Assembly: GCF_051014445.1 (NCBI RefSeq)
Contig: NW_027488368.1
Span: 22,418,001-22,482,000, forward strand
Origin: Colletes latitarsis
Lineage: Eukaryota; Arthropoda; Insecta; Hymenoptera; Colletidae
Direction of reading: 5' to 3'
Length of the DNA: 64,000 nt
The notes under the pieces are model-generated. The model made no database searches. It saw nothing but the letters and a program-made list of their open reading frames with translations, and was not told the DNA's origin. The position numbers were made by a program, and so were the translations under genes. Shown piece by piece: positions 37,428-51,961 of the stretch. Positions within the stretch are counted from its first letter, which is position 1. Each line of letters begins with the position of its first letter.

Positions 37428-40400
37428 CCCTGGGATTTTCACTCATCAGACTCATACTTTCGCAATCTTCACATACTTGTTGAACTGATCCTGGGTTTTT
37501 TCTGGCTTGGATCACGTAGTAATGTGGTACCACACTGAAACAGTCGATTAAACCTGGTTTCGATCAATATTTTAGAGGATAACGCAAGTTAGGTCTGGGA
37601 TAGGTCTGGGATTTTCACTCATCAGACTCATACTTTCGCATTCTTCACATACTTGTTGAACGGATTCTGTGCTTTTTCTGGTTCGGATCACGTAGTAATG
37701 AGGTACCACACTGAAACAGTCGATTAAACCTGGTTTCGCTCAATATTTTAGAGGATAACGCATGTTAGGTCTAGGTTAGGTCTGGGATTTGCTCTCATCA
37801 GGCTCATACTTTCGCATATTTCTCATACTTCATGGCTGGATCCTGGGCTATTTCTGGATTGGATCACGTAGTAATGTGGTACCACACTGAAACAGTCGAT
37901 TAAACCTGGTTTCGATCAATATTTTAGAGGATAACGCAAGTTAAGTCTGGGATTGGTCTGGGATTTGACCTCATCAGACTCATACTTTCGCACACTTCAC
38001 ATACTCGTTGAACAGATCCTGGGTTATTTTCTGGTTTGGATCACATAGTAATGTGGTACCACGATGAAACAGTCGATTAAACCTGGTTCCGATCAATATT
38101 TTAGAGGATAACGCAAGTTAAGTCTGGGATAGGTCTGGGATTTGACCTCATCAGACTCATACTTTCGCGTTTTTCACAAACTTGTTGAACAGATCCGGGG
38201 TTTTTTCTGGTTTGGATCACGTAGTAGTGTGGTACCACACTGAAACAGTCCATTAAACTTGGTTGCGATCAATATTTTAGAGGATAACGCATGTTAGGTC
38301 TGGGTTAGGTCTAGGATTTGCCCTCATCAGGCTCATACTTTCGCATATTTCTCATACTTCATGGCTGGATCCTGGGCTATTTCTGGATTGGATCACGTAG
38401 TAATGTGGTACCACACTGAAACGGTCAATTAAACCTGGTTTTGATGAATATTTTAGAGAATAATTCATGTTAGGTCTAGGTTAGGTCTGGGATTTGCTCT
38501 CATCAGGCTCATTCTTTCGCATATTTCTCATACTTGACGGGTAGATCCTGGGCTTTTTCTCGATTGCATCACGTAGTAATGAAGTACAACACTGAAACAG
38601 TCAATTAAACCTGGTTTCCATCAATATTTTAGAGGACAACGCATGTTAGGTCTATGTTAGGCCTGGGATTTGCCCTCATCAGGGTCATACTTTCGCATTC
38701 TTCACATACTTGTTGAACGGATCCTGTGTTTTTTCTGGTTTGGATCACGTAGTAATATGGGACCACACTGAAACAGTCAATTAAACCTGGTCTCGATCAA
38801 TATTTTAGAGAATAATTCATGTTAGGTCTAGGTTAGGTCTGGGATTTGCTCTCATCAGGCTCATTCTTTCGCATATTTCTCATACTTGATGGCTAGATCC
38901 TGGGCTTTGTCTGGATTGGATCACGTAGTATTGTGGTACCACACTGAAACACTAAATTAAACCTGGTTTCCATCAATATTTTATAGGATAACGCATGTTT
39001 GGTCTGGGATAGGTCTGGGATTTGCTCTCATCAGACTCGTACTTTCGCATATTTCTCATACTTGATGGCCAGATCCTGGGTTTTTTCTGGTTTGGATCGT
39101 GTAGTAATGTGGTACCACACTGAAACAGTCCATTAAACCTGGTTTCGATCAATATTTTAGAGAATAATTCATGTTAGGTCTAGGTTTGGTCTGGGATTTG
39201 CTATCATCAGGCTCATTCTTTCGCATATTTCTCATACTTGATGGCTAGATCCTAGGCATTTTCTGGATTGCATCACCTAGTAATGTAGTACCACACTGAA
39301 ACAGTCAATAAAACCTGGTTTCTATCAATATTTTAGAGAATAATTTATGTTAGGCCTAGGTTAGGTCTGGGATTTGCTCTCATCAGACTCATTCTTTCGC
39401 ATATTTCTCATACTTGATGGCTAGATCCGGGCTTTTTCTGGAGTGCACCACGTAGTAATGTAGTACAACACTGAAAGAGTCAATTAAACCTGGTTTCCAT
39501 CAATATTTTAGAGGACAACGCATGTTAGGTCTAGGTTAGGCCTGGGATTTGCCCTCATCAGGGTCATACTTTCACAGTTTTAACATACATGTTTACCTGA
39601 TCGAGGGTTTTTTCTGCTTTGGATCACGTAGTGAAGTGGTACCACACTAAAACAGTCAATTAAACCTGGTTTCGATAAATATTTTAGAGGACAACGCATG
39701 TTACGTCTAGGTTAGGTCTGGGATTTGCTCTCATCAGGCTCATACTTTCGCATATTTCTCATTCTTGTTGGCCAGATCCTGGGCTTCCACTGGTTTGGAT
39801 CACGCAGTAATGTGATGCCACACTGAAACAGTCAATTAAACCTGGTCTTGATAAATATTTTAGAGGATAACGCATGTTATGTCTAGGTTAGGCCTGGGAT
39901 TTTCCCTAATCAGGCTCATAATTTCGCATATTTCTCATACTTCATGGCTATATCCTGGGCTTTGTCTGGATTGGATCACGTAGCAATGTGGTACCACACT
40001 GATACAGTCCATTAAACCTGGTTTCGATCAATATTTTATAGGAGAGCGCATGTTAGGTCTGGGATAGGTCTGGGATTTGCCCTTAACAGACTCATGCTTT
40101 CGCATTCTTCACATACTTGTTGAACGGATCCTGGGTTTTTTCTGGTTTGGACCACGTAGTAATGTGGTACCACACAGAAACAGTCCATTAAACCTGGTTT
40201 CGATCAATATTTCAGAGAATAATTCATGTTAGGTCTAGGTTTGGTCTGGGATTTGCTCACATAAGGCTCATTCTTTCGCATATTTCTCATACTTGATGGC
40301 TAGATCCTAGGCTTTTTCTGGATTGCATCACGTAGTAATGTAGTACCACACTGAAACAGTCAATAAAACCTGGATTCCATCAATATTTTAGAGGACAGCT

Positions 40401-41073
40401 CATGTTAGGTCTAGGTTAGGCATGGGATTTGCCCTCATCAGTGTCATACTTTTGCAGTTTTAACATATATGTTGCCCTAATCGAGGGTATTTTCTGCTTT
40501 GGATCACGTAGCAAAGTGGTACCACACTAAAACAGTCAATTAAACCTGGTTTCGATAATTATTATAGAGGACAACGCAAGTTATGCCTGGGATAGGCCTG
40601 GGATTTGTCCTCATCAGTGTCTTACTTTTGCAGTTTAAACATATATGTTGCCCTAATCGACGGTCTTTTCTGCTTTGGATCACGCAGTAATGTGGTACCA
40701 CACTGCAACATTCCACTAAACCTGGTTTCGATCAATATTTTAGAGGATAACGCATGTTATGTCTAGGTTAGGCCTGGGATTTGCCCTCATCAGACTCATA
40801 CTTATGCATTCTTCACATACTTGTTAAACAGATCCTGGGTTTTTTTCTGGTTTGGATCACGTAGTAATGTGGTACCACACTGAAACAGTCGATTAATCCT
40901 GGTTTCGATCAATATTATTGAGGATAACGCATGTTAGGTCTGGGATAGGTCTGGGATTTGCCCTCATCAGACTCGTACTTTCGCATATTTCTCATAATTG
41001 ACGGCAAGATTCTGGGCCTTTTCTGGTTTGGATCACGTAGTAAAGTGGTACCACACTAAAACAGTCCATTAAA

Positions 41074-43205
41074 CCTGGTTTCGATCAATATTTTAGAGGA
41101 TAACGCAAGTTATGTCTGGGATAGGTCTGGGATTTGCCCTCATCAGGCTCATACTTTCGCGTTTTTCACATACTTGTTGAACAGATCCTGGGTTTTTTCT
41201 GGTTTGGATCGCGTAGTAATGTGGTGCCACACTGAAACAGTCGATTAAATCTGGTTTCGATCAATATTTTTGAGGATAACGCATATTAGGTCTAGGTTAG
41301 ACCTGGGATTATCACTCATCAGACTCATACTTTCGCATTCTTCACATACTTGTTGAACGGATTCTGGGTTTTTTCTGGTTTGGATCCCGTAGTAATGTGG
41401 TACCACACTGAAACAGTCCATTAAACCTGGTTTCGATCAATATTTTAGAGGACAACGCATGTTAGGTCTAGGTTAGGCCTGGGATTTGCCCTCATCAGTG
41501 CCATGCTTTCGCAGTTTTAATATACATGTTGACCTAATCGAGGGTTTTTTCTGCTTTGGATCTCGTAGTAAAGTCGTACCACACTAAAACAGTCAATTAA
41601 ACCTGGTTTCGATCAATATTTTAGAGGACAACGCAAGTTAGGTCTGGGATAGGTCTGGGATTTGACCTCATCAGACTCATACTTTCGCATTCTTCACATA
41701 CTTGTTGAACGGATCCTGGGATTTTTTCTGGTTTGGACCACGTAGTAATGTGGTACCACACTGAAACAGTCGATTAAACCCGGTTTCGATCAATATTTTT
41801 GTGGATAACGCATGTTACGTCTAGGTTAGGCCTGGGATTTGCCCTCATCAGTGTCATACTTTCGCAGTTTTAACATACATGTTGACCTAATCGTGGGTTT
41901 TTTCTGCTTTGGATCACGTAGTAAAGTGGTACCACACTAAAACAGTCAATTAAACCTGGTTTCGATCAATATTTTAGAGGACAACGCATGTTAGGTCGAG
42001 GTTAGGCGTGGGATTTGCCCTTATCAGACTCATACTTTCGCATTCTTCACATACTTGTTGAACGGATCCTGGGTTTTTTCTGGTTTGGACCACGTAGTAA
42101 TGTGGTACCACACTGAAACAGTCGATTAAACCTGGTTTCGATCAATATTTTTGTGGATAACGCATGTTACGTCTAGGTTAGGTCTGGGATTTGCCCTCAT
42201 CAGACTCATACTTACGCATACTTCACATACTTGTTAAACAGATCCTGGGTTTTTTTCTGGTTTGGATCACGTAGTAATGTGGTACCACACTGAAACAGTC
42301 GATTAAACCTGGTTTTGATCAATATTTTATAGGATAGCGCTTGTTAGGTCTGGGATAGGTCTGGGATTTGCCCTCATCAGTGTCATACTTTCGCAGTTTT
42401 AACATACATGTTGACCTAATCGTGGGTTTTTTCTGCTTTGGATCACGTAGTAAAGTGGTACCACACTAAAACAGTCCATTAAATCTGGTTTCGATCAATA
42501 TTTTAGAGGATAACGCATGTTAGGTCGAGGTTAGGCCTGGGATTTGCCCTTATCAGATTCGTACTTTCGCATTCTTCACATACTTGATGTCCAGATTCTG
42601 GGCCTTTTCTGGTTTGGATCACGTAGTAATGTGGTACCACACTGAAACAGTCAATTAAACCTTGTTTCCATCAATATTTTAGAGGACAACGCATGTTAGG
42701 TCTAGGTTGGGCTTGGGATTTGCCCTCATCAGGGTCATACCTTCACAGTTTTAACATACATATTGACCTGATCGAGGGTTTTTTCTGCTTTGGATCACGT
42801 AGTAAAGTGGTACCACACTGAAACAGTCAATTAAACCTGGTATCCATCAATATTTTAGAGGACAACGCATGTTAGGTCTAGGTTAGGCCTGGGATTTGCC
42901 CTCATCAGTGTCATACTTTCGCAGTTTTAATATACATGTTGACCTAATCGAGGGTTTTTTCTGCTTTGGATCACGTAGTAAAGTGGTACCACACTAAAAC
43001 AGTCAATTAAACCTGGTTTCGATCAATATTTTAGAGGACAACGCATGTTAGGTCGAGGTTAGGCCTGGGATTTGCCCTTATCAGACTCATACTTTCGCAT
43101 TCTTCACATACTTGTTGAACGGATCCTGGGTTTTTTCTGGTTTGGATCAGGTAAAAATGTGGTACCACACTGAAACAGTCGATTAAACCTGGTTTCGATC
43201 AATAT
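41074..43205 (+). repeat. 18-monomer-offset block, copy 1
   Basis: A 2.13-kb stretch (about 12 monomers) recurring at 44245-46376 with an offset of 3171 bp (18 monomers). Shared rare variants include gcatattaggtctagg, gattatcactcatc, ggatcccgtag, ggatctcgtagtaaagtcg, tcatacttacgcatac, tataggatagcgcttg, tgatgtccagattctggg and caggtaaaaatgtgg. Confidence 0.88.
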
Positions 43206-45365
43206 CTTGGAGGATAACGCAAGTTATGTCTGGGATAGGTCTGGGATTTGCCCTCATCAGGCTCATACTTTCGCGTTTGTCACATACTTGTTGAACAGAT
43301 CCTGGGTTTTTTCTGGATTGGATCACGTAGTAAAGTGGTACCACACTAAAACAGTCAATTAAACCTGGTTTCGATCAATATTTTAGATGACAACGCAAGT
43401 TAGGTCTGGGATAGGTCTTGGATTTGCCCTCATCAGACTCATACTTACGCATACTTCACATACTTGTTAAACAGATCCTGGGTTTTTTTCTGGTTTGGAT
43501 CACGTAGTAATGTGGTACCACACTGAAACAGTCGATTAAACCTGGTTTTGATCAATATTTTATAGGATAGCGCTTGTTAGGTCTGGGATAGGTCTGGGAT
43601 TTGCCCTCATCAGTGTCATACTTTCGCAGTTTTAACATACATGTTGACCTAATCGTGGGTTTTTTCTGCTTTGGATCACGTAGTAAAGTGGTACCACACT
43701 AAAACAGTCCATTAAACCTGGTTTCGATCAATATTTTAGAGGATAACGCGTGTTAGGTCTTGGTTAGGCCTGGGATTTGCCCTCATCAGTGTCATACTTT
43801 CGCAGTTTTAACATACGTGTTGACCTGATCGAGGGTTTTTTCTGCATTGGATCACGTAGAAAAGTGGTGCCACACTAAAACAGTCGATTAAACCTGGTTT
43901 CGATCAATATTTTTGTGGATAACGCATGTTACGTCTAGGTTAGGTCTGGGATTTGCTGTCATCAGGCTCATACTTTCGCATATTTCTCGTTCTTGTTGGC
44001 TAGATCCTGGACTTCCACCGGTTTGGATCACGTAGTAATGTGATGCCACACTGAAACAGTCAATTAAACCTGCTCTTGATAAATATTTTAGAGGATAACG
44101 CATGTTAGGTCTGGGTTGGGTCTAGGATTTGCCCTAATCAGGCTCATAACTTCGCATATTTCTCATACTTCATGGCTAGATCCTGGGCTTTGTCTGGATT
44201 GGATCACGTAGTAATGTGGTACCACACTGAAACAGTCCATTAATCCTGGTTTCGATCAATATTTTAGAGGATAACGCAAGTTATGTCTGGGATAGGTCTG
44301 GGATTTGCCCTCATCAGGCTCATACTTTCGCGTTTTTCACATACTTGTTGAACAGATCCTGGGTTTCTTCTGGTTTGGATCGCGTAGTAATGTGGTGCCA
44401 CACTGAAACAGTCGATTAAATCTGGTTTCGATCAATATTTTTGAGGATAACGCATATTAGGTCTAGGTTAGACCTGGGATTATCACTCATCAGACTCATA
44501 CTTTCGCATTCTTCACATACTTGTTGAACGGATTCTGGGTTTTTTCTGGTTTGGATCCCGTAGTAATGTGGTACCACACTGAAACAGTCCATTAAACCTG
44601 GTTTCGATCAATATTTTAGAGGACAACGCATGTTAGGTCTAGGTTAGGCCTGGGATTTGCCCTCATCAGTGCCATGCTTTCGCAGTTTTAATATACATGT
44701 TGACCTAATCGAGGGTTTTTTCTGCTTTGGATCTCGTAGTAAAGTCGTACCACACTAAAACAGTCAATTAAACCTGGTTTCGATCAATATTTTAGAGGAC
44801 AACGCAAGTTAGGTCTGGGATAGGTCTGGGATTTGACCTCATCAGACTCATACTTTCGCATTCTTCACATACTTGTTGAACGGATCCTGGGATTTTTTCT
44901 GGTTTGGACCACGTAGTAATGTGGTACCACACTGAAACAGTCGATTAAACCCGGTTTCGATCAATATTTTTGTGGATAACGCATGTTACGTCTAGGTTAG
45001 GCCTGGGATTTGCCCTCATCAGTGTCATACTTTCGCAGTTTTAACATACATGTTGACCTAATCGTGGGTTTTTTCTGCTTTGGATCACGTAGTAAAGTGG
45101 TACCACACTAAAACAGTCAATTAAACCTGGTTTCGATCAATATTTTAGAGGACAACGCATGTTAGGTCGAGGTTAGGCCTGGGATTTGCCCTTATCAGAC
45201 TCATACTTTCGCATTCTTCACATACTTGTTGAACGGATCCTGGGTTTTTTCTGGTTTGGACCACGTAGTCATGTGGTACCACACTGAAACAGTCGATTAA
45301 ACCTGGTTTCGATCAATATTTTTGTGGACAACGCATGTTACGTCTAGGTTAGGTCTGGGATTTGC
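43158..45365 (+). repeat. 32-monomer-offset block, copy 1
   Basis: Recurs at 48795-50826 with an offset of 5637 bp (32 monomers), and in part at 54778-55654. Markers are aatatcttggagg, ctttcgcgtttgtcac, ttagatgacaacgc, cgtgttaggtcttgg, ttgacctgatcgaggg with gcattggatcacgtagaaa, and the ttctcgttcttgttggc monomer. This block overlaps the 18-monomer-offset blocks, so the higher-order structure is nested. Confidence 0.85.
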
Positions 45366-46376
45366 CCTCATCAGACTCATACTTACGCATACTTCACATA
45401 CTTGTTAAACAGATCCTGGGTTTTTTTCTGGTTTGGATCACGTAGTAATGTGGTACCACACTGAAACAGTCGATTAAACCTGGTTTTGATCAATATTTTA
45501 TAGGATAGCGCTTGTTAGGTCTGGGATAGGTCTGGGATTTGCCCTCATCAGTGTCATACTTTCGCAGTTTTAACATACATGTTGACCTAATCGTGGGTTT
45601 TTTCTGCTTTGGATCACGAAGTAAAGTGGTACCACACTAAAACAGTCCATTAAATCTGGTTTCGATCAATATTTTAGAGGATAACGCATGTTAGGTCGAG
45701 GTTAGGCCTGGGATTTGCCCTTATCAGATTCGTACTTTCGCATTCTTCACATACTTGATGTCCAGATTCTGGGCCTTTTCTGGTTTGGATCACGTAGTAA
45801 TGTGGTACCACACTGAAACAGTCAATTAAACCTTGTTTCCATCAATATTTTAGAGGACAACGCATGTTAGGTCTAGGTTGGGCTTGGGATTTGCCCTCAT
45901 CGGGGTCATACCTTCACAGTTTTAACATACATATTGACCTGATCGAGGGTTTTTTCTGCTTTGGATCACGTATTAAAGTGGTACCACACTGAAACAGTCA
46001 ATTAAACCTGGTATCCATCAATATTTTAGAGGACAACGCATGTTAGGTCTAGGTTAGGCCTGGGGTTTGCCCTCATCAGTGTCATACTTTCGCAGTTTTA
46101 ATATACATGTTGACCTAATCGAGGGTTTTTTCTGCTTTGGATCACGTAGTAAAGTGGTACCACACTAAAACAGTCAATTAAACCTGGTTTCGATCAATAT
46201 TTTAGAGGACAACGCATGTTAGGTCGAGGTTAGGCCTGGGATTTGTCCTTATCAGACTCATACTTTCGCATTCTTCACATACTTGTTGAACGGATCCTGG
46301 GTTTTTTCTGGATTGGATCAGGTAAAAATGTGGTACCACAATGAAACAGTCGATTAAACCTGGTTTCGATCAATAT
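44245..46376 (+). repeat. 18-monomer-offset block, copy 2
   Basis: Second copy of 41074-43205, nearly identical, with occasional changes such as gtagtcatgtgg at about 45270 and cacgtattaaagtgg near 45970. Downstream of 46376 the copies part: copy 1 continues with aatatcttggagg and copy 2 with aatattttagagaat. Confidence 0.88.
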
Positions 46377-47558
46377 TTTAGAGAATAATTCATGTTAGGT
46401 CTAAGTTAGGTCTGGGATTTGCTCTCATCAGGCTCATACTTTCGCATATTTGTCATTCTTGTTGGCCAGATCCTGGGCTTCCACTGGTTTGGATCACGTA
46501 GTAATGTGATGCCACACTAAAACAGTCAATTAAACCTGGTTTCGATCAATATTTTAGAGGACAACGCATGTTAGGTCGAGGTTAGGCCTGGGATTTGCCC
46601 TTATCAGACTCATACTTTCGCATTCTTCACATACTTGTTGAACGGATCCTGGGTTTTTTCTGGATTGGATCAGGTAGTAATGTGGTACCACACTGAAACA
46701 GTCGATTAAACCTGGTTTCGATCAATATCTTGGAGGATAACGCAAGTTATGTCTGGGATAGGTCTGGGATTTGCCCTCATCAGGCTCATACTTTCGCGTT
46801 TGTCACATACTTGTTGAACAGATCCTGGGTTTTTTCTGGATTGGATCAGGTAGTAATGTGGTACCACACTGAAACAGTCCATTAAACCTGGCTTCGATCA
46901 ATATTTTAGAGGATAACGCATGTTAGGTCTAGGTTAGGCCTGGGATTTGCCCTCATCAGTGTCATACTTTCGCAGTTTTAATATACATGTTGACCTAATC
47001 GAGGGTTTTTTCTGCTTTGGATCACGTAGTAAAGTGGTACCACACTAAAACAGTCAATTAAACCTGGTTTCGATCAATATTTTAGAGGACAACGCATGTT
47101 AGGTCGAGGTTAGGCCTGGGATTTGCCCTTATCAGACTCATACTTTCGCATTCTTCACATACTTGTTGAACGGATCCTGGGTTTTTTCTGGTTTGGACCA
47201 CGTAGTAATGTGGTACAACACTGAAACAGTCGATTAAACCTGGTTTCGATCAATATTTTTGTGGATAACGCATGTTACGTCTAGGTTAGGTGTGGGATTT
47301 GCTCTCACCAGGCTCATTCTTTCGCATATTTCTCATACTTCATGGCTAGATCCTGGGCTATTTCTGGATTGTATCAACGAAGTAATATAGTACCACACTG
47401 AAACAGTCAACTAAACCTGGTTTCGATCAATATTTTAGAGGATAACGCAAGGTATGTCAGGGATAGATCTGGGGATTTGCCCTCATCAGGCTCATACTTT
47501 CGCGTTTTTCACATTCTTATTGAACAGATCCTGGGTATTTTCTGGTTTGGATCACGCA

Positions 47559-48588
47559 GTAATGTGGTACCACACTGAAACAGTCAATTAAACCTTGTTT
47601 CCATCAATATTTTAGAGGACAACGCATGTTAGGTCTAGGTTGGGCTTGGGATTTGCCCTCATCAGGGTCATACCTTCACAGTTTTAACATACATATTGAC
47701 CTGATCGAGGGTTTTTTCTGCTTTGGATCACGTAGTAAAGTGGTACCACACTGAAACAGTCAATTAAACCTGGTATCCATCAATATTTTAGAGGACAACG
47801 CATGTTAGGTCTAGGTTAGGCCTGGGATTTGCCCTCATCAGTGTCATACTTTCGCAGTTTTAATATACATGTTGACCTAATCGAGGGTTTTTTCTGCTTT
47901 GGATCACGTAGTAAAGTGGTACCACACTAAAACAGTCAATTAAACCTGGTTTCGATCAATATTTTAGAGGACAACGCATGTTAGGTCGAGCTCAGGCCTG
48001 GGATTTGCCCTTATCAGACTCATACTTTCGCATTCTTCACATACTTGTTGAACGGATCCTGGGTTTTTTCTGGATTGGATCAGGTAAAAATGTGGTACCA
48101 CAATGAAACAGTCGATTAAACCTGGTTTCGATCAATATTTTAGAGAATAATTCATGTTAGGTCTAAGTTAGGTCAGGGATTTGCTCTCATCAGGCTCATA
48201 CTTTCGCATATTTGTCATTCTTGTTGGCCAGATCCTAGGCTTCCACTGGTTTGGATCACGTAGTAATGTGATGCCACACTGAAACAGTCAATTAGACCTG
48301 GTCTTGATAAATATTTTAGAGGATAACGCATGTTAGGTCTGGGTTAGGACTAGGATTTGCCCTAATGAGGCTCATAATTTCGCATATTTCTCATACTTCA
48401 TGGCTAGATCCTGGGCTTTTTCTGATTTGGATCACGCAGTAATGTGGTACCACACTGAAACAGTCCATTAAACCTGGTTTCGATCAATATTTTAGAGAAT
48501 AATTCATGTTAGGTCTAAGTTAGGTCTGGGATTTGCTCTCATCAGGCTCATACTTTCGCATATTTGTCATTCTTGTTGGCCAGATCCT
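47559..48588 (+). repeat. 25-monomer-offset block, copy 1
   Basis: About six monomers recurring at 51962-52991, offset 4403 bp (25 monomers). Markers are aaccttgtttccatc, gggcttgggatttgcc, cataccttcacag, tggtatccatcaat, ctaagttaggtc and ccctaatgaggctc. The first half also matches 42.63-43.2 and 45.8-46.37 kb, so this string exists in four copies. Confidence 0.85.
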
Positions 48589-48794
48589 GGGCTTCCACTG
48601 GTTTGGATCACGTAGTAATGTGATGCCACACTAAAACAGTCAATTAAACCTGGTTTCGATCAATATTTTAGTGGACAACGCATGTTAGGTCGAGGTTAGG
48701 CCTGGGATTTGCCCTTATCAGACTCATACTTTCGCATTCTTCACATACTTGTTGAACGGATCCTGGGTTTTTTCTGGATTGGATCAGGTAGTAA

Positions 48795-50826
48795 TGTGGT
48801 ACCACACTGAAACAGTCGATTAAACCTGGTTTCGATCAATATCTTGGAGGATAACGCAAGTTATGTCTGGGATAGGTCTGGGATTTGCCCTCATCAGGCT
48901 CATACTTTCGCGTTTGTCACATACTTGTTGAACAGATCCTGGGTTTTTTCTGGATTGGATCACGTAGTAAAGTGGTACCACACTAAAACAGTCAATTAAA
49001 CCTGGTTTCGATCAATATTTTAGATGACAACGCAAGTTAGGTCTGGGATAGGTCTTGGATTTGCCCTCATCAGACTCATACTTACGCATACTTCACATAC
49101 TTGTTAAGCAGATCCTGGGTTTTTTTCTGGTTTGGATCACGTAGTAATGTGGTACCACACTGAAACAGTCGATTAAACCTGGTTTTGATCAATATTTTAT
49201 AGGATAGCGCTTGTTAGGTCTGGGATAGGTCTGGGATTTGCCCTCATCAGTGTCATACTTTCGCAGTTTTAACATACATGTTGACCTAATCGTGGGTTTT
49301 TTCTGCTTTGGATCACGTAGTAAAGTGGTACCACACTAAAACAGTCCATTAAACCTGGTTTCGATCAATATTTTAGAGGATAACGCGTGTTAGGTCTTGG
49401 TTAGGCCTGGGATTTGCCCTCATCAGTGTCATACTTTCGCAGTTTTAACATACGTGTTGACCTGATCGAGGGTTTTTTCTGCATTGGATCACGTAGAAAA
49501 GTGGTGCCACACTAAAACAGTCGATTAAACCTGGTTTCGATCAATATTTTTGTGGATAACGCATGTTACGTCTAGGTTAGGTCTGGGATTTGCTGTCATC
49601 AGGCTCATACTTTCGCATATTTCTCGTTCTTGTTGGCTAGATCCTGGGCTTCCACTGGTTTGGATCACGTAGTAATGTGATGCCACACTGAAACAGTCAA
49701 TTAAACCTGCTCTTGATAAATATTTTAGAGGATAACGCATGTTAGGTCTGGGTTGGGTCTAGGATTTGCCCTAATCAGGCTCATAACTTCGCATATTTCT
49801 CATACTTCATGGCTAGATCCTGGGCTTTGTCTGGATTGGATCACGTAGTAATGTGGTACCACACTGAAACAGTCCATTAATCCTGGTTTCGATCAATATT
49901 TTAGAGGATAACGCAAGTTATGTCTGGGATAGGTCTGGGATTTGCCCTCATCAGGCTCATACTTTCGCGTTTTTCACATACTTGTTGAACAGATCCTGGG
50001 TTTTTTCTGGTTTGGATCGCGTAGTAATGTGGTGCCACACTGAAACAGTCGATTAAATCTGGTTTCGATCAATATTTTTGAGGATAACGCATATTAGGTC
50101 TAGGTTAGACCTGGGATTTGCCCTCATCAGTGTCATACTTTCGCAGTTTTAACATACATGTTGACCTAATCGAGGGTTTTTTCTGCTTTGGATCTCGTAG
50201 TAAAGTCGTACCACACTAAAACAGTCAATTAAACCTGGTTTCGATCAATATTTTAGAGGACAACGCAAGTTAGGTCTGGGATAGGTCTGGGATTTGACCT
50301 CATCAGACTCATACTTTCGCATTCTTCACATACTTGTTGAACGGATCCTGGGATTTTTTCTGGTTTGGACCACGTAGTAATGTGGTACCACACTGAAACA
50401 GTCGATTAAACCCGGTTTCGATCAATATTTTTGTGGATAACGCATGTTACGTCTAGGTTAGGCCTGGGATTTGCCCTCATCAGTGTCATACTTTCGCAGT
50501 TTTAACATACATGTTGACCTAATCGTGGGTTTTTTCTGCTTTGGATCACGTAGTAAAGTGGTACCACACTAAAACAGTCAATTAAACCTGGTTTCGATCA
50601 ATATTTTAGAGGACAACGCATGTTAGGTCGAGGTTAGGCCTGGGATTTGCCCTTATCAGACTCATACTTTCGCATTCTTCACATACTTGTTGAACGGATC
50701 CTGGGTTTTTTCTGGTTTGGACCACGTAGTAATGTGGTACCACACTGAAACAGTCGATTAAACCTGGTTTCGATCAATATTTTTGTGGATAACGCATGTT
50801 ACGTCTAGGTTAGGTCTGGGATTTGC
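48795..50826 (+). repeat. 32-monomer-offset block, copy 2
   Basis: Second copy of 43158-45365. After the gcatattagg monomer (50089) it lacks one monomer present in copy 1, so the offset falls from 5637 to 5461 bp. The single lost monomer again points to in-register exchange. Confidence 0.85.
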
Positions 50827-51961
50827 TCTCATCAGGCTCATTCTTTCGCATATTTCTCATACTTCATGGCTAGATCCTGGGCTATTTCTGGATTGCATCA
50901 CGTAGTAATATAGTACCACACTGAAACAGTCAATTAAACCTGGTTTCCATCAATATTTTAGAGGACAACGCAAGTTAGGTCTGGGATAGGTCTGGGATTT
51001 GCCCTCATCAGACTCGTACTTTCGCATATTTCTCATAATTGATGGCAAGATTCTGGGCCTTTTCTGGTTTGGATCACGTAGTAATGTGGTACCACACTGA
51101 TACAGTCAATTAAACCTGGTTTCCATCAATATTTTAGAGGACAACGCATGTTAGGTCTAGGTTTGGCCTGGGATTTGCCCTCATCAGGGTCATACTTTCA
51201 CAGTTTTAACATACATGTTGACCTGATCGAGGGTTTTTTCTGCTTTGGATCACGTAGTAAAGTGGCACCACACTGAAACAGTCAATTAAGCCAGGTTTCA
51301 ATCATTATTTTAGAGGACAACGCATGTTAGGTCTGGGTAAGGTCTAGGATTTGCCATCATCAGGCTCATAATTTCGCATATTTCTCATACTTCATGGCTA
51401 GATCCTGGGCTTCGTCTGGATTGGATCACGTAGTATTGTGGTACCACACTGAAACACTAAATTAAACCTGGTTTCGATCAATATTTTAGATGACAACGCA
51501 AGTTAGGTCTGGGATAGGTCTTGGATTTGCCCTCATCAGACTCATACTTACGCATACTTCACATACTTGTTAAACAGATCCTGTGTTTTTTTCTGGTTTG
51601 GATCACGTAGTAATGTGGTACCACACTGAAACAGTCGATTAAACCTGGTTTTGATCAATATTTTATAGGATAGCGCTTGTTAGGTCTGGGATAGGTCTGG
51701 GATTTGCCCTCATCAGTGTCATACTTTCGCAGTTTTAACATACATGTTGACCTAATCGTGGGTTTTTTCTGCTTTGGATCACGTAGTAAAGTGGTACCAC
51801 ACTAAAACAGTCCATTAAACCTGGTTTCGATCAATATTTTAGAGGAAAACGCATGTTAGGTCGAGGTTAGGCCTGGGATTTGCCCTTATCAGATTCGTAC
51901 TTTCGCATTCTTCACATACTTGATGTCCAGATTCTGGGCCTTTTCTGGTTTGGATCACGTA